Both the position numbers and the translations under genes were made by a program. Positions 12,468 to 33,540 of a stretch of 64,000 nt of DNA are shown here, one piece after another; the stretch's first letter is position 1; each line of letters starts with the position of its first letter. The notes under the pieces are model-generated. The model saw only the letters and a list, made by a program, of their open reading frames with translations. It made no database searches and had not been told where the DNA came from. The stretch lies in assembly GCF_036324505.1 (NCBI RefSeq), contig NC_086352.1, positions 13,166,501 to 13,230,500 on the forward strand, written 5' to 3'. This DNA comes from Eleginops maclovinus. Lineage: Eukaryota > Chordata > Actinopteri > Perciformes > Eleginopidae.

Positions 12468-13149
12468 ATTTCCCTAAATAAAGCCTGCAGCTAGGCTAGC
12501 TCAATTAGCTACTTGTTCTTCTTCTTCGTTTCCTTGTGAGTGTTTGTGGCGGTTGGCAAACGTTAATGTACATAACTGCCGCCTTCTGGCCTGGAGTGTA
12601 GTAGGGTGGAAATCGATTTCCCCCAACATAATAATGATAATAGTAATAATAATAGTTGTTATTATCAATAATAATAATAATAATACATTTTATGTATATA
12701 TCGTCTTCTAAAACATAGACAAAGTGCGCTCACATAAAGCAGAACGCCAGTAAAATTACAAATTGAGCAAGTGAATTAAACAAAAGCAACTAAACATAAA
12801 GCACACAGAGTCAAACAGATAATACATAACAAAAAATAAATGGATAATAAATAAATGAAAAATAAAATAAAACCAATTAGTAAATCACCTAAAAGCATTT
12901 CAAAGAAAAGTGGATGTATGGATGGACTATAGGTTAAACAGCACCACCCTGCGGCGGTCTTAAGACATTACAATGCACTGCTCGACCTTTATTTTGAAAA
13001 AAAACGCGTACGGGAAGTCGGAGGGGAAAATCAGCTGGAATCCGCGGAAATCATCCACAGGACTATTTTTCCTTTACTTAGCTAGCTATCGATCTGTCAC
13101 CTACTATCTCTCATTCCTTTCGTGTTGCTGTCAAAACGCCACACTGGCT
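12468..13149. promoter_or_regulatory. Shared head-to-head promoter region of phf10 and rab4a
   Basis: 682 bases between the two divergent start codons. It must hold both 5' UTRs and both core promoters. No TATA box is evident at either side. The middle (12620-12880) is AT-rich with AAT triplet runs; the flanks are more GC-rich, with a CCGCAGGGTGGTG motif on the minus strand near 12943-12958 that partly resembles a CTCF core. Confidence 0.55.
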
Positions 13150-15825
<2,676 letters not shown>

Positions 15826-18320
15826 TGGACGCGCCCAGCAAAATACTCAGAAAAGGTGAAAGGGCCAGTGTGCCTGTAATGTGTGTGTATTTTCAGATTC
15901 ATGATCTTTATCCAGAGACAGAACTTATTAGCTGGTTGTAGCGACTTGACATTCTGCTCATTGCTCTCAGCCCTCCCCTTCTGTTGACACCAATGTGATA
16001 ATGTCTCTTGTGTGTGTGATTAGTGTGTTTCAGATGGGTTTTTGAAGACCAGGAGAAGAACAACCACAGGGGACTCAGGGTTCAGGTTGTTATGCTGGTG
16101 ACTCCTCTCTGACCTTTGACCTTTTGCTTTGTTGTCATGGCTGCACCTCCCAGCCACATCCCCTTCAGTGGTATCCAGAGACCGCCCCCCTCTTCAACAT
16201 ACTGCTCCACTATTGGACCAAACCTTCCCCAGCCCTCCAATCAGGATGTGAATTACTGACCATCTTTCTATCTGCCCTCACACCTGCTTACCTCCAAAAC
16301 TTAAGTTGAAGTTTTCTCCCCTTACACCAATCCCATCGACATTCATCTGGAGTACTTAAGGGGAAGTTTACATTTTTCAGAAGTTGATTTTCTTTCGCAT
16401 TAGAATTTAACCAACACGATATAATGTGATTGAGGACAGTCTGTAGGATTTAAGGGGATTTATGGCATAAAAGGAATATAATATTATTTTTAGGTGATTC
16501 AACATCCCAGTACAAACTCTTAAACATCCCCTTTAATCTTTATGTATTGTAAAAATGTACTGATGGACACATTTCCGCTCTGCTGCTCATACAGAAGAGT
16601 TATTTTATACCCATTCGTTTAACCTTTATCATGCGCAACTGAAGAACTGTCATATGAATAAGTAGGGCCCAGCCTCCAACGATGTTACTATTCTCAAAAT
16701 ACATCCGTGTTTCTACAGTGGCCCAAAACAGACATACCCAACATTTGCTCTAGGATTTTTACTTTAAAGTGGCAGCTTAAAATGTGTGGTGAGTATGCAC
16801 CTGAAGGCCACGGCAGTTTCTTCTACATTCTAGTAAAAATGGGGAGGGTTGGAGGTGAACATTTCTCACCAATAGATTGCACTAAATCCTACACACAGCT
16901 CCTTTTAAGGGGAGTGTATTTCCTTGTGCATTCAAGGTAAACAAACAAGATATAACCCGTTCATTTGTCAGTTTCAGATTGATATCTGATGCATAGATAT
17001 GAGGTATGGATTTTTCGCATCTAACTCTCACCAAGAAAACAGTTGTTGAACTATTCCTTTAACCATTTTTATGCATATTTCAATCCTTCCCTTTTATATT
17101 TCTCTCCCTCCAACCAGCTGCTCTGATTGCCTTCCTGCTCATACTTCTTAAACACACCACTAACAGTGTGCTGTTTCTGCCTGTACATTTTGCATTCCCT
17201 GCGTTCCTCCTACACACTTTCTCTCCTGTAAAGTGCCCCGGGCGATGCAGCTGCTGAATGACACTTCATCCCTCTGCCTACCTTACCGACTGTTTACATC
17301 CCATCTGTCTCTCTGTTACCTCCCCACACCTCTCCCTCCATCCCCCGACTGCATCTTGTACACTGTACAGTGTTTCTGTATATAGAGACTGACGCATGTT
17401 TTCTCCTACAGAATATCAGAGTATTTCATTATGAAGAGATATTATATGTAAATTAAAGTAGATATCACATCTAGCATCTGTTTAATGCTCCACTGTCTTA
17501 TTATCATGTTAAGCTACATACACTGGCAACTAGTAAGCAGTATAGCTGGGCAGTACTGAGATTTATGTTTAATTGTGAATGGGACTGATCTGAGTTATGT
17601 TAAGTACTAACAGTTATATCATCGTTCATGCTCACAGATAAAGAAAAAAATTGGATCATATTACACATCACATAATTTGGCTTTTATGGCTAATATAAAT
17701 ACTTTTTACACTTTGACTTTTTAATTTACTACGGCGCACTCCTTTATCCAAAGGTTTGAAATAATGACTGATATCTCTTTTAATGACTCATCTCTCTCTT
17801 TTAAAATAATGCCTGTTTACATATATTTACAATACCTCTCTTACTGCTGCCAGCTGTTAGGAATTACTAACTGAATGCATTTCAAGTTTTAGCGATGGTA
17901 TAAAACTATCTGATGTGTGTCGGATTTGAAATTGTCTCCAAAGATTCTTTATGTTAAGTTCAGCCACATTAAACTCATAAAAAGTCTTCATTTGAAGATC
18001 TAGATTTAAAATGGTGCGTTTTGATTATTTTTTTCAAGCATTAGAACATTTGTTTGTTTCCATTTTTGCCCCTTTATGAATATGCATTTCATTTTTTAAA
18101 TCTAGCACACTTCAAACTGCCGAAATATCTCACCTTAGATTTCATCTGATAGTGACTTTGGCTGTTCCACGTCACGTTGCCGTCTTGTGTTTATGTTATC
18201 AAGTCCTTTGTTTATTTATGGACGTCTGTTTTTCTTGTGTCATTATGAATATCATGGATTTTTAATTTATTGTGTATGATAAAAGCATATGTTTTTAAAA
18301 TAAAAAATACAAGAAATGAG
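15826..18320 (+). other. rab4a: rab4a 3' UTR with polyadenylation signal at 18299-18304
   Basis: About 2.5 kb with no recognisable exon. The strongest end signal is AATAAA at 18299-18304; a weaker ATTAAA near 17452 could give a shorter form. A ccsap signal on the other strand at 18465-18470 lies about 160 bases further on, so the two genes are tail-to-tail. The exact extent is inferred, not shown. Confidence 0.5.
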
Positions 18321-18449
18321 GAATCATCAGTTTTTATGGTTCGAACCAATTTTTCTAAAATATTCCATTACATTATTGATATCTTACTTTAAAAGGGAGT
18401 TACGTTTTTTGAATAATATGGTAGAGATAAAGAGATAACACTGAACACT

Positions 18450-22194
<3,745 letters not shown>

Positions 22195-23122
22195 CTTGAA
22201 CTCAAATATGACAAATCTACACAACGAAAGGAAACATATGAAAAGCTAGCATCGTGACACACCACTAACACGTTTATGAGATATGTAACACATACAAACA
22301 TGAGTTCAACGCGTAAACAAAGCCCTTGTCAAAATTGCCTGCGTTGTTTTCGCACGCAGTTAGTATCACCGCCAGACATTTAAACCATAATGCGGACACA
22401 GTAAACACCAATGGCAGAGCAGCTGGAGGCTTGAACCCGCCTACTTCCTCCTATACCCGGGGTTAATTCGCCTCGTTTAGAAGCTGGGGTGAAGATAAAA
22501 GTACAATTTTGATTAGACTTCAACTAATAAAATGTGTTTTGCATACTATATGGAAGTTTAACTGTGAAAATGGGCTTGGTTTTGAATTTTATCCTCAGTC
22601 ACTTTAACAGTTGAAACGTCTTCAACGTGATGACGTAGGTGGCGTCTCATCATCTGATTGGCTGATGTGATCTAAACAATATTCCAATTAAATGTCATAA
22701 TCACTGCATGCAACAACTCCGGCTTTACTCTGATACAAACCTTAACATATTATTTCCCAATCTCTGAAACGCGTCTTATTTTGTTTCCAATGGATTAAAA
22801 ATATACGTGTATGAAATGATCCTCGTCTTTGACTGTAGCCTTTCACACAAACACCGTAACAGCATACATCTATTGATTCATTAATCAATAGTTGTTCTTT
22901 AATAGCAACTGACGACATATGTATGCTTGTTATTTAAAGACGTCTGTAAATCATATGTGAATACGGAGCAAGGATAATCGCCTGTCAGCGCTCGCACATA
23001 ATAGCCCAAACGTGAAATTCCATTGACAATCATCCACTCTCTCATCTATAACATTGCCTGGCTTGACAGCAGAAATTCAGGGCTGTAACAGTCTAAATGT
23101 GTGTACAGTAAATATACTTACA

Positions 23123-23210
23123 CTAGGGTCGGATTTCACGGAAGCAAAGCAGAACAGATGGCGTCCACCGTGCTGCTGTAATAACAGGCTGTCTATAAGC
23201 TCCGCCCACT
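23123..23210 (-). promoter_or_regulatory. ccsap: Probable ccsap non-coding first exon and promoter
   Basis: On the minus strand a consensus donor GTAAGTATA begins at 23121, matching the acceptor (GTGTAG) at about 22217 and leaving a 5' UTR intron of about 0.9 kb. Just upstream, 23185-23215 reads GGGCGGAGCTTATAG, a GC-box-like and TATA-like pair. The start site itself is inferred. Confidence 0.45.
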
Positions 23211-23219
23211 CGGGACGTT

Positions 23220-23926
23220 TTTAAAAAGCCAAACACAGCCGCAACAGGTGGCACCGGCAGGGGTGTCAGGAATGAGGTCGGTCATGGAGATTGTCAACGA
23301 TTTGATTGGTGATGATTTCTATCAGCTGAGAGAAGAGGTTAAAAAGACAACATGCTTTTCAAACATGTATGTTGTTCTATTCTAAGATGTTGGTTGATGT
23401 TGGTATTACTTCATTTTCATTTTCATTTTCTCTCAGTATGTTTGCACAGATAATAAAGCAACATTCCAAGTGACAACCTGGCAATAACCGAATTCTGATT
23501 CAGATAAAGAGCTTAGTTGAATAACTTGTTCAATTTATTTTTACACGAATGCCTTCAAAAAGTAAGTTTGTATTGGTTAGGCCTGTAGGCTACATTTACC
23601 TGTAGTCGAGAGGTTAAACAATTAATATTCTAGTGTCAAGGAAGAAGCGTGAAGGGTGTCTTATAATAGGCTACATGATGGATTATTGGGGTGTTGCCTG
23701 AGACGCGCCCAGCACACTCCATTGTGCTTAAAGTCCATACCCAGATAACCTGATGAACTTCTATGCATATAAGGTAGGGCTGCGGAGATGCCACCACAGG
23801 GTCCAGTTTTGTCTAAAGATGGTCTGGGGGCTGCGCCTAGGGCCGTACAGGGCAGGCAGCTCAACGGGACTCTGAGCCGGGTGTCGGATGTCCCATGCCA
23901 CTGATCCGCCTGGTCTAAAGCGGAGC

Positions 23927-23962
<36 letters not shown>

Positions 23963-24540
23963 CGAGGCACATTCCTGGCAAGTCAAACCACGACTGTCGG
24001 AGCTTTCAGGTATCGACTTTCACTACCTCTGTCACCCAGCAGCCCACTGCCAGCAGTGTCTGATGGGACAGAGAGAGACACCCTGTCTACCTCCCTCTCA
24101 CCCTTCCAGTTATGATTCAGGGGGCTGTGCCACACCGTCAACCATATGAAATTGCCCCCTGTTGCCTGACCAGCTGACTGGATCAGCTGCTGGTTTAAGG
24201 GGTAGTGGGTGTCATAAGCTTAATTGCTGAGTGAAAAAAGCTCGAGCTTTATTATTATGGTGATTTTGGTTAACTCTACCATCCCCCCGAGTTCTTTCTG
24301 ATATTTCTTGATATTGAATCTTAAGATGATTTTTATGATTATGAATGCATTTAAATTTTCCCCAAATGTCACCTTTATAATATAAACCGTCCAATAGTTT
24401 CCCTCAAAGCTTTTGTTTTTCAGCTTGTCCCACTATTTTCGCTCTTATGGAAAAACAAGGCCAGGGTCGAAAATACCAAATAATGGACTTTAATAAATTA
24501 TGAATATGTATATACAATTACATTCACATGTATTGGGCAA
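23220..24540. other. Intergenic stretch between ccsap and acta1
   Basis: No recognisable gene. It contains a CTG triplet repeat at 23925-23962 inside a locally GC-rich 450-base patch (about 23690-24140). A minus-strand frame of 106 codons with a serine run (23661-23981) has no splice or family support, so I do not call it a gene. Confidence 0.5.
23925..23962. repeat. (CTG)n / (CAG)n trinucleotide repeat
   Basis: About 12 CTG units with one TTG interruption. The minus strand reads polyglutamine or polyserine depending on frame. No known polyglutamine gene is recognised around it. Confidence 0.95.
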
Positions 24541-24557
24541 CATGTTGTTCTTATTTT

Positions 24558-24563
24558 TTTATT
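24558..24563 (-). terminator. acta1: acta1 polyadenylation signal
   Basis: Minus-strand AATAAA 257 bases beyond the acta1 stop codon, a normal distance for an actin 3' UTR. Confidence 0.6.
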
Positions 24564-24819
24564 AAAGTTTTCTTTGGGTGGATGCATGGTTCAGTGTTGG
24601 ATTTCACAGCCTTTCTCCGTGCAACACAAACAACAAACAGCTACAAAATATGCACATTTTAAAATAATAAAACAATGCATACAATTGTCAACAGGGCAGA
24701 CAAAAAGTCCATTGACAGCCGAGTGTTGCAGTGCCGCAGAGGTCGATCCTCCTTTGCAATTGATCTCCAGATATCTTGAGGTGTAAAGAATGGAGAAGCT
24801 GGAGACGAAGGTTGAGGAT

Positions 24820-27570
<2,751 letters not shown>

Positions 27571-28402
27571 TCAAATCCACATGGCGATATTTATTATGTG
27601 ACAGCAATAACCCCAAAACTAACTCCTTAGTTCACCCGTTTGTTTCCTGCAAACTCACGGCAGAAATAATTATAAAGACTTAAATCTGTTTTTTACTGGA
27701 GAAATGTTTTTTTTTACTGGAAAGTAATCGGAACAAACACTAGAGCAGGAATATAATCAAGCCCATGCTTTGCGCTAAATGTGTCAATGGCAGAGTGACA
27801 CCAGACCATTACGCATGGCGGTTACGCCTGCAGAAACCTAGAAAAGCACATTAAAGTGATGTAGATCTACACTATTGTTTTCCTTCAGTCATGCATCTTA
27901 ATTTGATAAGTCTCTCTATGGATCTATGTATCCCCTGTATCTATTTAATTCCAATGTTGCTGTAAGCAAGAACAATTTAGTTTTTGGTGAAATCCAGATA
28001 CATTTACAAACATTTTCACAGTTTCATTATCACCTGTCCCATATACTGGTTATTTAATATTTATAAAGGCTTGCTGCATCAGCAAATGTTGGTGTTACAC
28101 TTATGCAGATGCTGACTTTAATAAGTCTTTATCTTTTCAATTAATCTATCCATTTCCAGACCTGATGGTTTAGTTAACAGCTTCTCTTATCCAGCACTGT
28201 CTTTCTATGAAAGTGTTCAGCCTTACAACTATTTAAACTTTTCTTTCCTTTAGCTTCAAGTCTGTCCTACAGTGGAGTTGCCCATGTTCCTCCAGTAGTA
28301 TCTAGTCCTGGGCGTCCTAAATTCTGCTCCAGTAGATGCTCCAGTGTAAGACCTACTTTTAAGTCCCAACCTTTGGTTTCAGGAGTCCCAGCAGGGTCTT
28401 AC

Positions 28403-28466
28403 CTTAGGTGAGTGTCTGCGGCTTGGGGAGGATGAAGGCCTTACCAATGCTGTTGCTGAACCAGCT
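28403..28466 (-). promoter_or_regulatory. acta1: acta1 non-coding first exon (approximate)
   Basis: A consensus donor (AAG then GTAAGA, ending at 28402) closes a short exon whose start is set about 30 bases past the TATA box. The matching acceptor is the TTTACAG just before the ATG exon. A second GTAAGG donor at 28439-28444 is possible but would leave an exon of only about 22 bases. Confidence 0.55.
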
Positions 28467-28490
28467 ACAATCTTTCCCTCTGACTGTCCA

Positions 28491-28500
28491 GCTTATATAC
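28491..28500 (-). promoter_or_regulatory. acta1: acta1 TATA box
   Basis: Minus strand reads GTATATAAGC about 30 bases upstream of the inferred first exon. Muscle actin promoters are TATA-containing, which fits. Confidence 0.8.
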
Positions 28501-28552
28501 CCAAGCTCTACCATTCACAAACCTTAGGACCGGCCCCCATCCCGGCCCTCTG

Positions 28553-28562
28553 CCATATTAGG
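28553..28562 (-). promoter_or_regulatory. acta1: Proximal CArG box (SRF site) of acta1
   Basis: Plus strand reads CCATATTAGG, a perfect CC(A/T)6GG. It lies about 90 bases upstream of the inferred transcription start, the usual place of the first serum response element in vertebrate muscle actin promoters. Confidence 0.8.
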
Positions 28563-28695
28563 ATGCTGACAGGCCAAGGGTGAGGCGTGCGGGGGGAGGC
28601 GCGCCCCGAAGAGAAAAGGAGGGCGATCAATCCATTTGGATTGAGGAGTGGGTCCGGTATTACGCTGCGCGCGCCCGAGGAAGAGAGAGCGCGCG

Positions 28696-28705
28696 CCATA
28701 TATGG
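28696..28705 (-). promoter_or_regulatory. acta1: Distal CArG box (SRF site) of acta1
   Basis: Reads CCATATATGG, a perfect palindromic CC(A/T)6GG, 143 bases upstream of the proximal CArG box and set in a GCGCGC-rich segment. Paired CArG boxes are typical of skeletal and cardiac actin promoters. Confidence 0.8.
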
Positions 28706-29288
28706 AACTGTCGCTTTGACCTCCCATCGAGACTCGCGGTCCCACCTCGAGGTCCGTAAAAGGAGCGCGCGGTTCAGTGGGGGTTTTCTTGGGGAGACGC
28801 CAGTTGCTACCAACCAGGTTATAGATTTGCTGCTAGTAGGCCTCATCCAGCCTTAAAATGGGAAAATGCTGCCCTCATCTGAACATAATTAGACCACAGA
28901 GAGAGCCAGGACCCGGACTCCTGACTGACAGCTCAACCAGGGGTGGACCTGCAGCCCCGAAGTGGCAATTATGAGTAAAATTCTCATTATGATGATCAAT
29001 ACAGTATAACGCACAATTACCTTTAGAAAACCTGAGGATGAACAGTTGGTCTATAAACAGCAAAACTATTTGCTGATTCATCATCCAATCTTATTATTTG
29101 AGTAGTAATATTTTAAGTACATTATTTGTAATTTATTGCATTAAATGCTGCAGCCTGATACACTCTACATTGCATTGAGTTGAGTACATTATGGAGCCAT
29201 AAACAAAACACTTTGGGGTCCAGTTTGCATTTAAAAATTGAGAGTGTTGTCTCCATTTTATTGTGACATAACATGTTATGATCAAAAA

Positions 29289-29290
<2 letters not shown>

Positions 29291-29324
<34 letters not shown>
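29291..29324. repeat. (AAT)n microsatellite
   Basis: About eleven consecutive AAT units. Poly-Ile and poly-Tyr frames on the minus strand here are artefacts of it. Confidence 0.95.
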
Positions 29325-32309
29325 TTGGTGATTGTGCACAGAAAGGTTTGCTCGTCCACATCAAGAGATTGCAAGCAGGAATTCCTATTTGACTTTTCTA
29401 ACATTTGCACGGCCAAAAGAAGAATTTTAACAATATATTCAAATTGTGTTATTCTGCTGAGCACATGGTCTGATATCCACATGGGCCTAAGTCTTGTTTA
29501 ATAAATAAGGAGAGAAGCAGGGAATCAGCCAACAGCTGAAACCCTATCTGCATGGGCTACTCTGCTCTGTCACTGGAGCAGTTAGATTAATTTTAACTCT
29601 AAATGGAGGAGGGGAGCTAGTGCACGTGTGCATGTGTGAATGTTTGGTGTGCATGCGGGAGTGAGGAATGGAGTGTATACATGCATATATGTTTCTGTGT
29701 GTTGTGGCATGACACACCAGAAGGAGTGGAAGAGGAGGTGCCATGGAGCCTTTAATAAACTCAAAGAAAAGTGAGGAATGTGGGAAAGTGAATTAAAAAA
29801 AATATAGGCCTGATTTGGTCAATTAAAAGAACAAAAAGAGGAGAGAGACAACTCTAAGGACACCTGGGTACAACTGGGGACTCCTTGCCGCAAGCAGATA
29901 ATGTTGCAATGAGTTGACATGAAATATAAAATAAAATAAAATCTACATCTTTGGAACTTCATGTCTATCAAAAGAGATATTTAGTTTAGTCTTTTATTCA
30001 ACAATATGTTTGTCATTTAATGTTACATGTTCTACAAAGAAGTAAGCAATTAAAGAAATATGAAAACTTCCAATCAGCATTATTGGTACAAAGTACTGAC
30101 ATGACAGATTTTTATTCTGTAAATGTTGACATGGTACCTTCCAAGAACTGAATTCTCTTTATGGCAGCAACAAAAAGCATCAGTATGCATTGAGAGTGTT
30201 TGATTAGATTTGTAAACACAGATTTAAGGAGATAGAACATATTGATAGGCAAACATATTTAAGTCTTTATTCATCCTCTTCCTATTTTATTTGGGCATAT
30301 ATGGTGGACAGTAATGTCAAATTGCCTTAATTGGCCCTACAAGTTTTCAGAGAATATTGTTTCTGTGCATGAAGGGGTGTGTATGTATGTGTGTGTGTGT
30401 GTTTTGTGGGAGGGGGTTAGGGACTGGATGGGCTGTGGAGCAAGGTAGAGCTACTTTTATGTACTTGTTGTGAGTCATTTCGAATCCAGGGTCATGCTAA
30501 ACGCCTAAAATGTAAAGGGGTTGGCAGTTGTCAGGGAGTGAGAGACAGACAGGCATGGTGGGGAGGTGCCGGGGGTTCAGAGGGGCCGAGGGGGAGGAGA
30601 GTCCAGGGAGTCTCCAGGAAAGTCTACTAGTGGAAGGGGAGGAGATAGAGTGAGGTGAAAGGGCATGTGCAGGCAGCAGGTGGCGGAAAAAAATAGTTAA
30701 GTTTGTCAGAAGATAAGCCAGCTGAACCAGAGACTTTGGACATGAGAGGAATCTTTGGTAGTATTTTCTAGATTATTATGTTTTTTAATGTAGGACTTAT
30801 AATTGTAATATTAAGTGGTGGCTAGAAGGGAGAACAGTTGACAGGTGGAGATAAACACAGTTTGATTTTCTTGTTAAAGCATGCTCAGACTCTACCTTGC
30901 TACCTACTGAGTTAGAATTTCATTTCAGTCAACACACTCTCTCTCTGTCTCTCAGGAGAGCACAGAGGGCCAGAGTGACATAGAAAGTGTAAGAATAGCA
31001 CAAGCCTCGGCATTCAATCGCTGGAACCAATACACTTGCTGCACACGAGTGTCCTACCTTTTTAAGTGTGGCAGCGTACTCAACGACAGAGGCTCCTGTG
31101 ATGAATGTCGAGGACAGACAGGAGGAGGATTGTTGGAGATTTTGGAGATTAGTTTTCTATCTCAGGTGTTACAGTGAAGACAGACTGAGGACACTGATAA
31201 TGGATACATTGTAAATTGACAGGTAAAAGTGACTCAGGGCTAGATTTATCAAGTTTGTTTTCAGTCTGGTATTCAAACTGTTTTTGTTTTGAGACAAACC
31301 TGTTGACATTTTTTATGTAGTACTAATGATGTGATTTGATCCCATCCATTTTCAGGACAGTTTCCTCTTCATCATGTCAGTGATATGCTGCACAAATCAG
31401 TAATTGCTGAGTGTGCCATGCTTTCTACTGCTGCTTTCTAAGGCTCCCAATGAGGGTAAACAAGACTCATGATCTTCTCCTGTCACACAAAGACAACATC
31501 TTAACCATTTTAAATTGATTTGAATCAATATGTGGTTGGAAGGTGTTATGCTTAATGGCTGACAGGAACAACAAGAGGTGGACCACTTCTTTCTTTTTAA
31601 AAGAAAACTAAATATTCAATTGTGCCTGTGCAGTGCATTTGCATTTTAAGTAGTTGTATGTCTCAGTTTGACAGTGACATTTACAGTAAACCTCTGCATG
31701 GTGCTGTGGTACTGTTGTGCTTCACCAAATTGACTTATTATACTTAAGAAAACTATTCCCAACTGAATGCATTATATTATATATATTATTTTTTAAAGTA
31801 ACAAGTTCCTGTAGTTCTTCAAATAGCTCGGGGGCAGATACAGAGAAAGCGAGGGGAGCTGTGCAGCACATGGAGCTGGAATTGGAGACCCACGCTGGGC
31901 TGAGCAGCACCTGGTGAGCTGCAAAGCAGGAGCACAACTGCTGCCTTTGCGGGAGGAGGGACCCTGTTTGGGAATGTTTCTTCACTAAGAATGAGGAGAC
32001 ATTACTTACGGTTTACAGAGAGAGGTCACAATGTTTAAAAGGGTCATGGAGAAAATAATCTAAATAGTAAGGCCTAGATTAAATTATTTTCACCATATAC
32101 TGTGACTTTAGGGCTTGAATCAAACCCAAGAACAAATCTAAAGGGAAAGTTGAACTCTTAAGATATTTAGGTTTTATTTTCAGTAATATTTTACAGCATG
32201 GTTTTGCCTCTGCTGCCTGTACTGTTTGGATCTCACATACAGCATTGCATTTGAATATCTGCACTGGTTGATTGGCTTATACTTGAGTTTCCATGAGAAA
32301 TCCTAAACA

Positions 32310-32781
32310 GTGTTGGAAAAACTACTCAGATCTTTATCTTAAGTACAATTATTAATACCTCTGTGTAGAAATCCTCTTTCACTGTTAAAACATTGCATAA
32401 AAAACAAAAGTACATGAATGAAAATATACTTAAGGTACCAAAAGTAAAAGTACTCATAATGCAGTATTTCCCATTTCATACTTGTAATATATATATATCA
32501 TTCATTTCACATATTGATGCTTTACATTTGTAAACATCTCTAATGTTGCAGCTGTTAAGGGTATAGTAAGGACTATTTTATACACTGCAAGTTAACCTAA
32601 TACATCACAAATCATCATCAATTAAGAGTTCATATATCATTTGTAATACTATTGCAACACACAGACAACAAGACTAGTAATTTCTTTCTGAGAGAAATAT
32701 AGCAAAAGTAGAAAGTAGCAGAAAAATAAAAACATAGTCTTGAGTAAATATATACATATATACACGTTACTTTCCAGCCCT
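32310..32781. mobile_element. Decayed hAT-like non-autonomous repeat
   Basis: Left end reads CAGTGTTGGAAAAACTACTC; the right end, read in reverse complement, starts CAGGGCTGGAAAGTAACGTG. These form an imperfect terminal inverted repeat. Internally, AAAAGTACTCATAATGCAG and similar phrases recall a common fish repeat. I could not find an 8 bp target duplication, so the borders are approximate. Confidence 0.5.
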
Positions 32782-33540
32782 GCTCTTACATTACCACATA
32801 AGGGCAACACACACTCACATGGGAAGATAAATCAATAGATTGCATTTCCTGCTTTTCTACCCCTGTATGGTTTAGCAGGTGGAACAATGTGCCAGTGTGT
32901 CTATTTGCATGAAGAGCTCAGCAGGCTTTCAACACAACCTGACAACAGCTGAACACACATAACTCACATCAGTACCAGGAAGTTTTATTTTGGTATGATG
33001 GATTGAATAAACATTGATCCCACCAACCTGAGCAGCAGCAGTGAGCCTCCTGCAGCTCAATGTGTGAAGCAGCAGCGCCACCTACTGGCAGCCCAACACT
33101 GCATGGAAACACAGTGAGCTGTGAGACAAAAGCACAGTGTTATGATGAAAAGGTCAGTACGACTAGTTGAAAAAAGGGAATGGGATCTTGTACAAGTTGT
33201 AAAATATAATGTACAATGATAGAGAAATAGAAGTGTTTAGGTATGAAGTGCAAACCTCTATCCATCGATCTATCTATCCATGGACATAGTTGTTATAGCG
33301 GCTCCTGGGTCCATAATAAATGGCTCTGTAAGGGAGTGAGGATTTACAGATGCTAAGATAAAATAAAATATGATATGGGTAAAGCCAACCCCCTTGAAAA
33401 AAATGTAATAGAATATAATAAATTAAAACTATTCCAATGTGCTTAACAACAATATAAGTGTATACAGAATGAGCCTTAACAGAAGGATTAACAAACAAAC
33501 ACAACAAAGATCTTTCCATTAATAAAACTATTAATATCTC

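Larger units (their letters stand above)
28860..33540. other. Gene-free stretch upstream of acta1
   Basis: No exon or family similarity recognised on either strand. It holds an (AAT)n repeat at 29291-29324, a G-rich segment at 30540-30680, a hAT-like repeat at 32310-32781 and a CTCF-like motif at 33075-33090. Distal muscle enhancers for acta1 could lie here, but none is identified. Confidence 0.5.

Noticed and set aside
16110..16122. TGACCTTTGACCT, a perfect DR1 nuclear receptor motif
   Set aside because: A single motif inside the probable rab4a 3' UTR, not near a promoter; one such match in 64 kb is not surprising.
23661..23981. 106-codon minus-strand frame with a serine run (and an overlapping polyglutamine frame)
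   Set aside because: Driven by the CTG repeat; no conserved domain or exon structure. Kept only as a GC-rich patch of interest.
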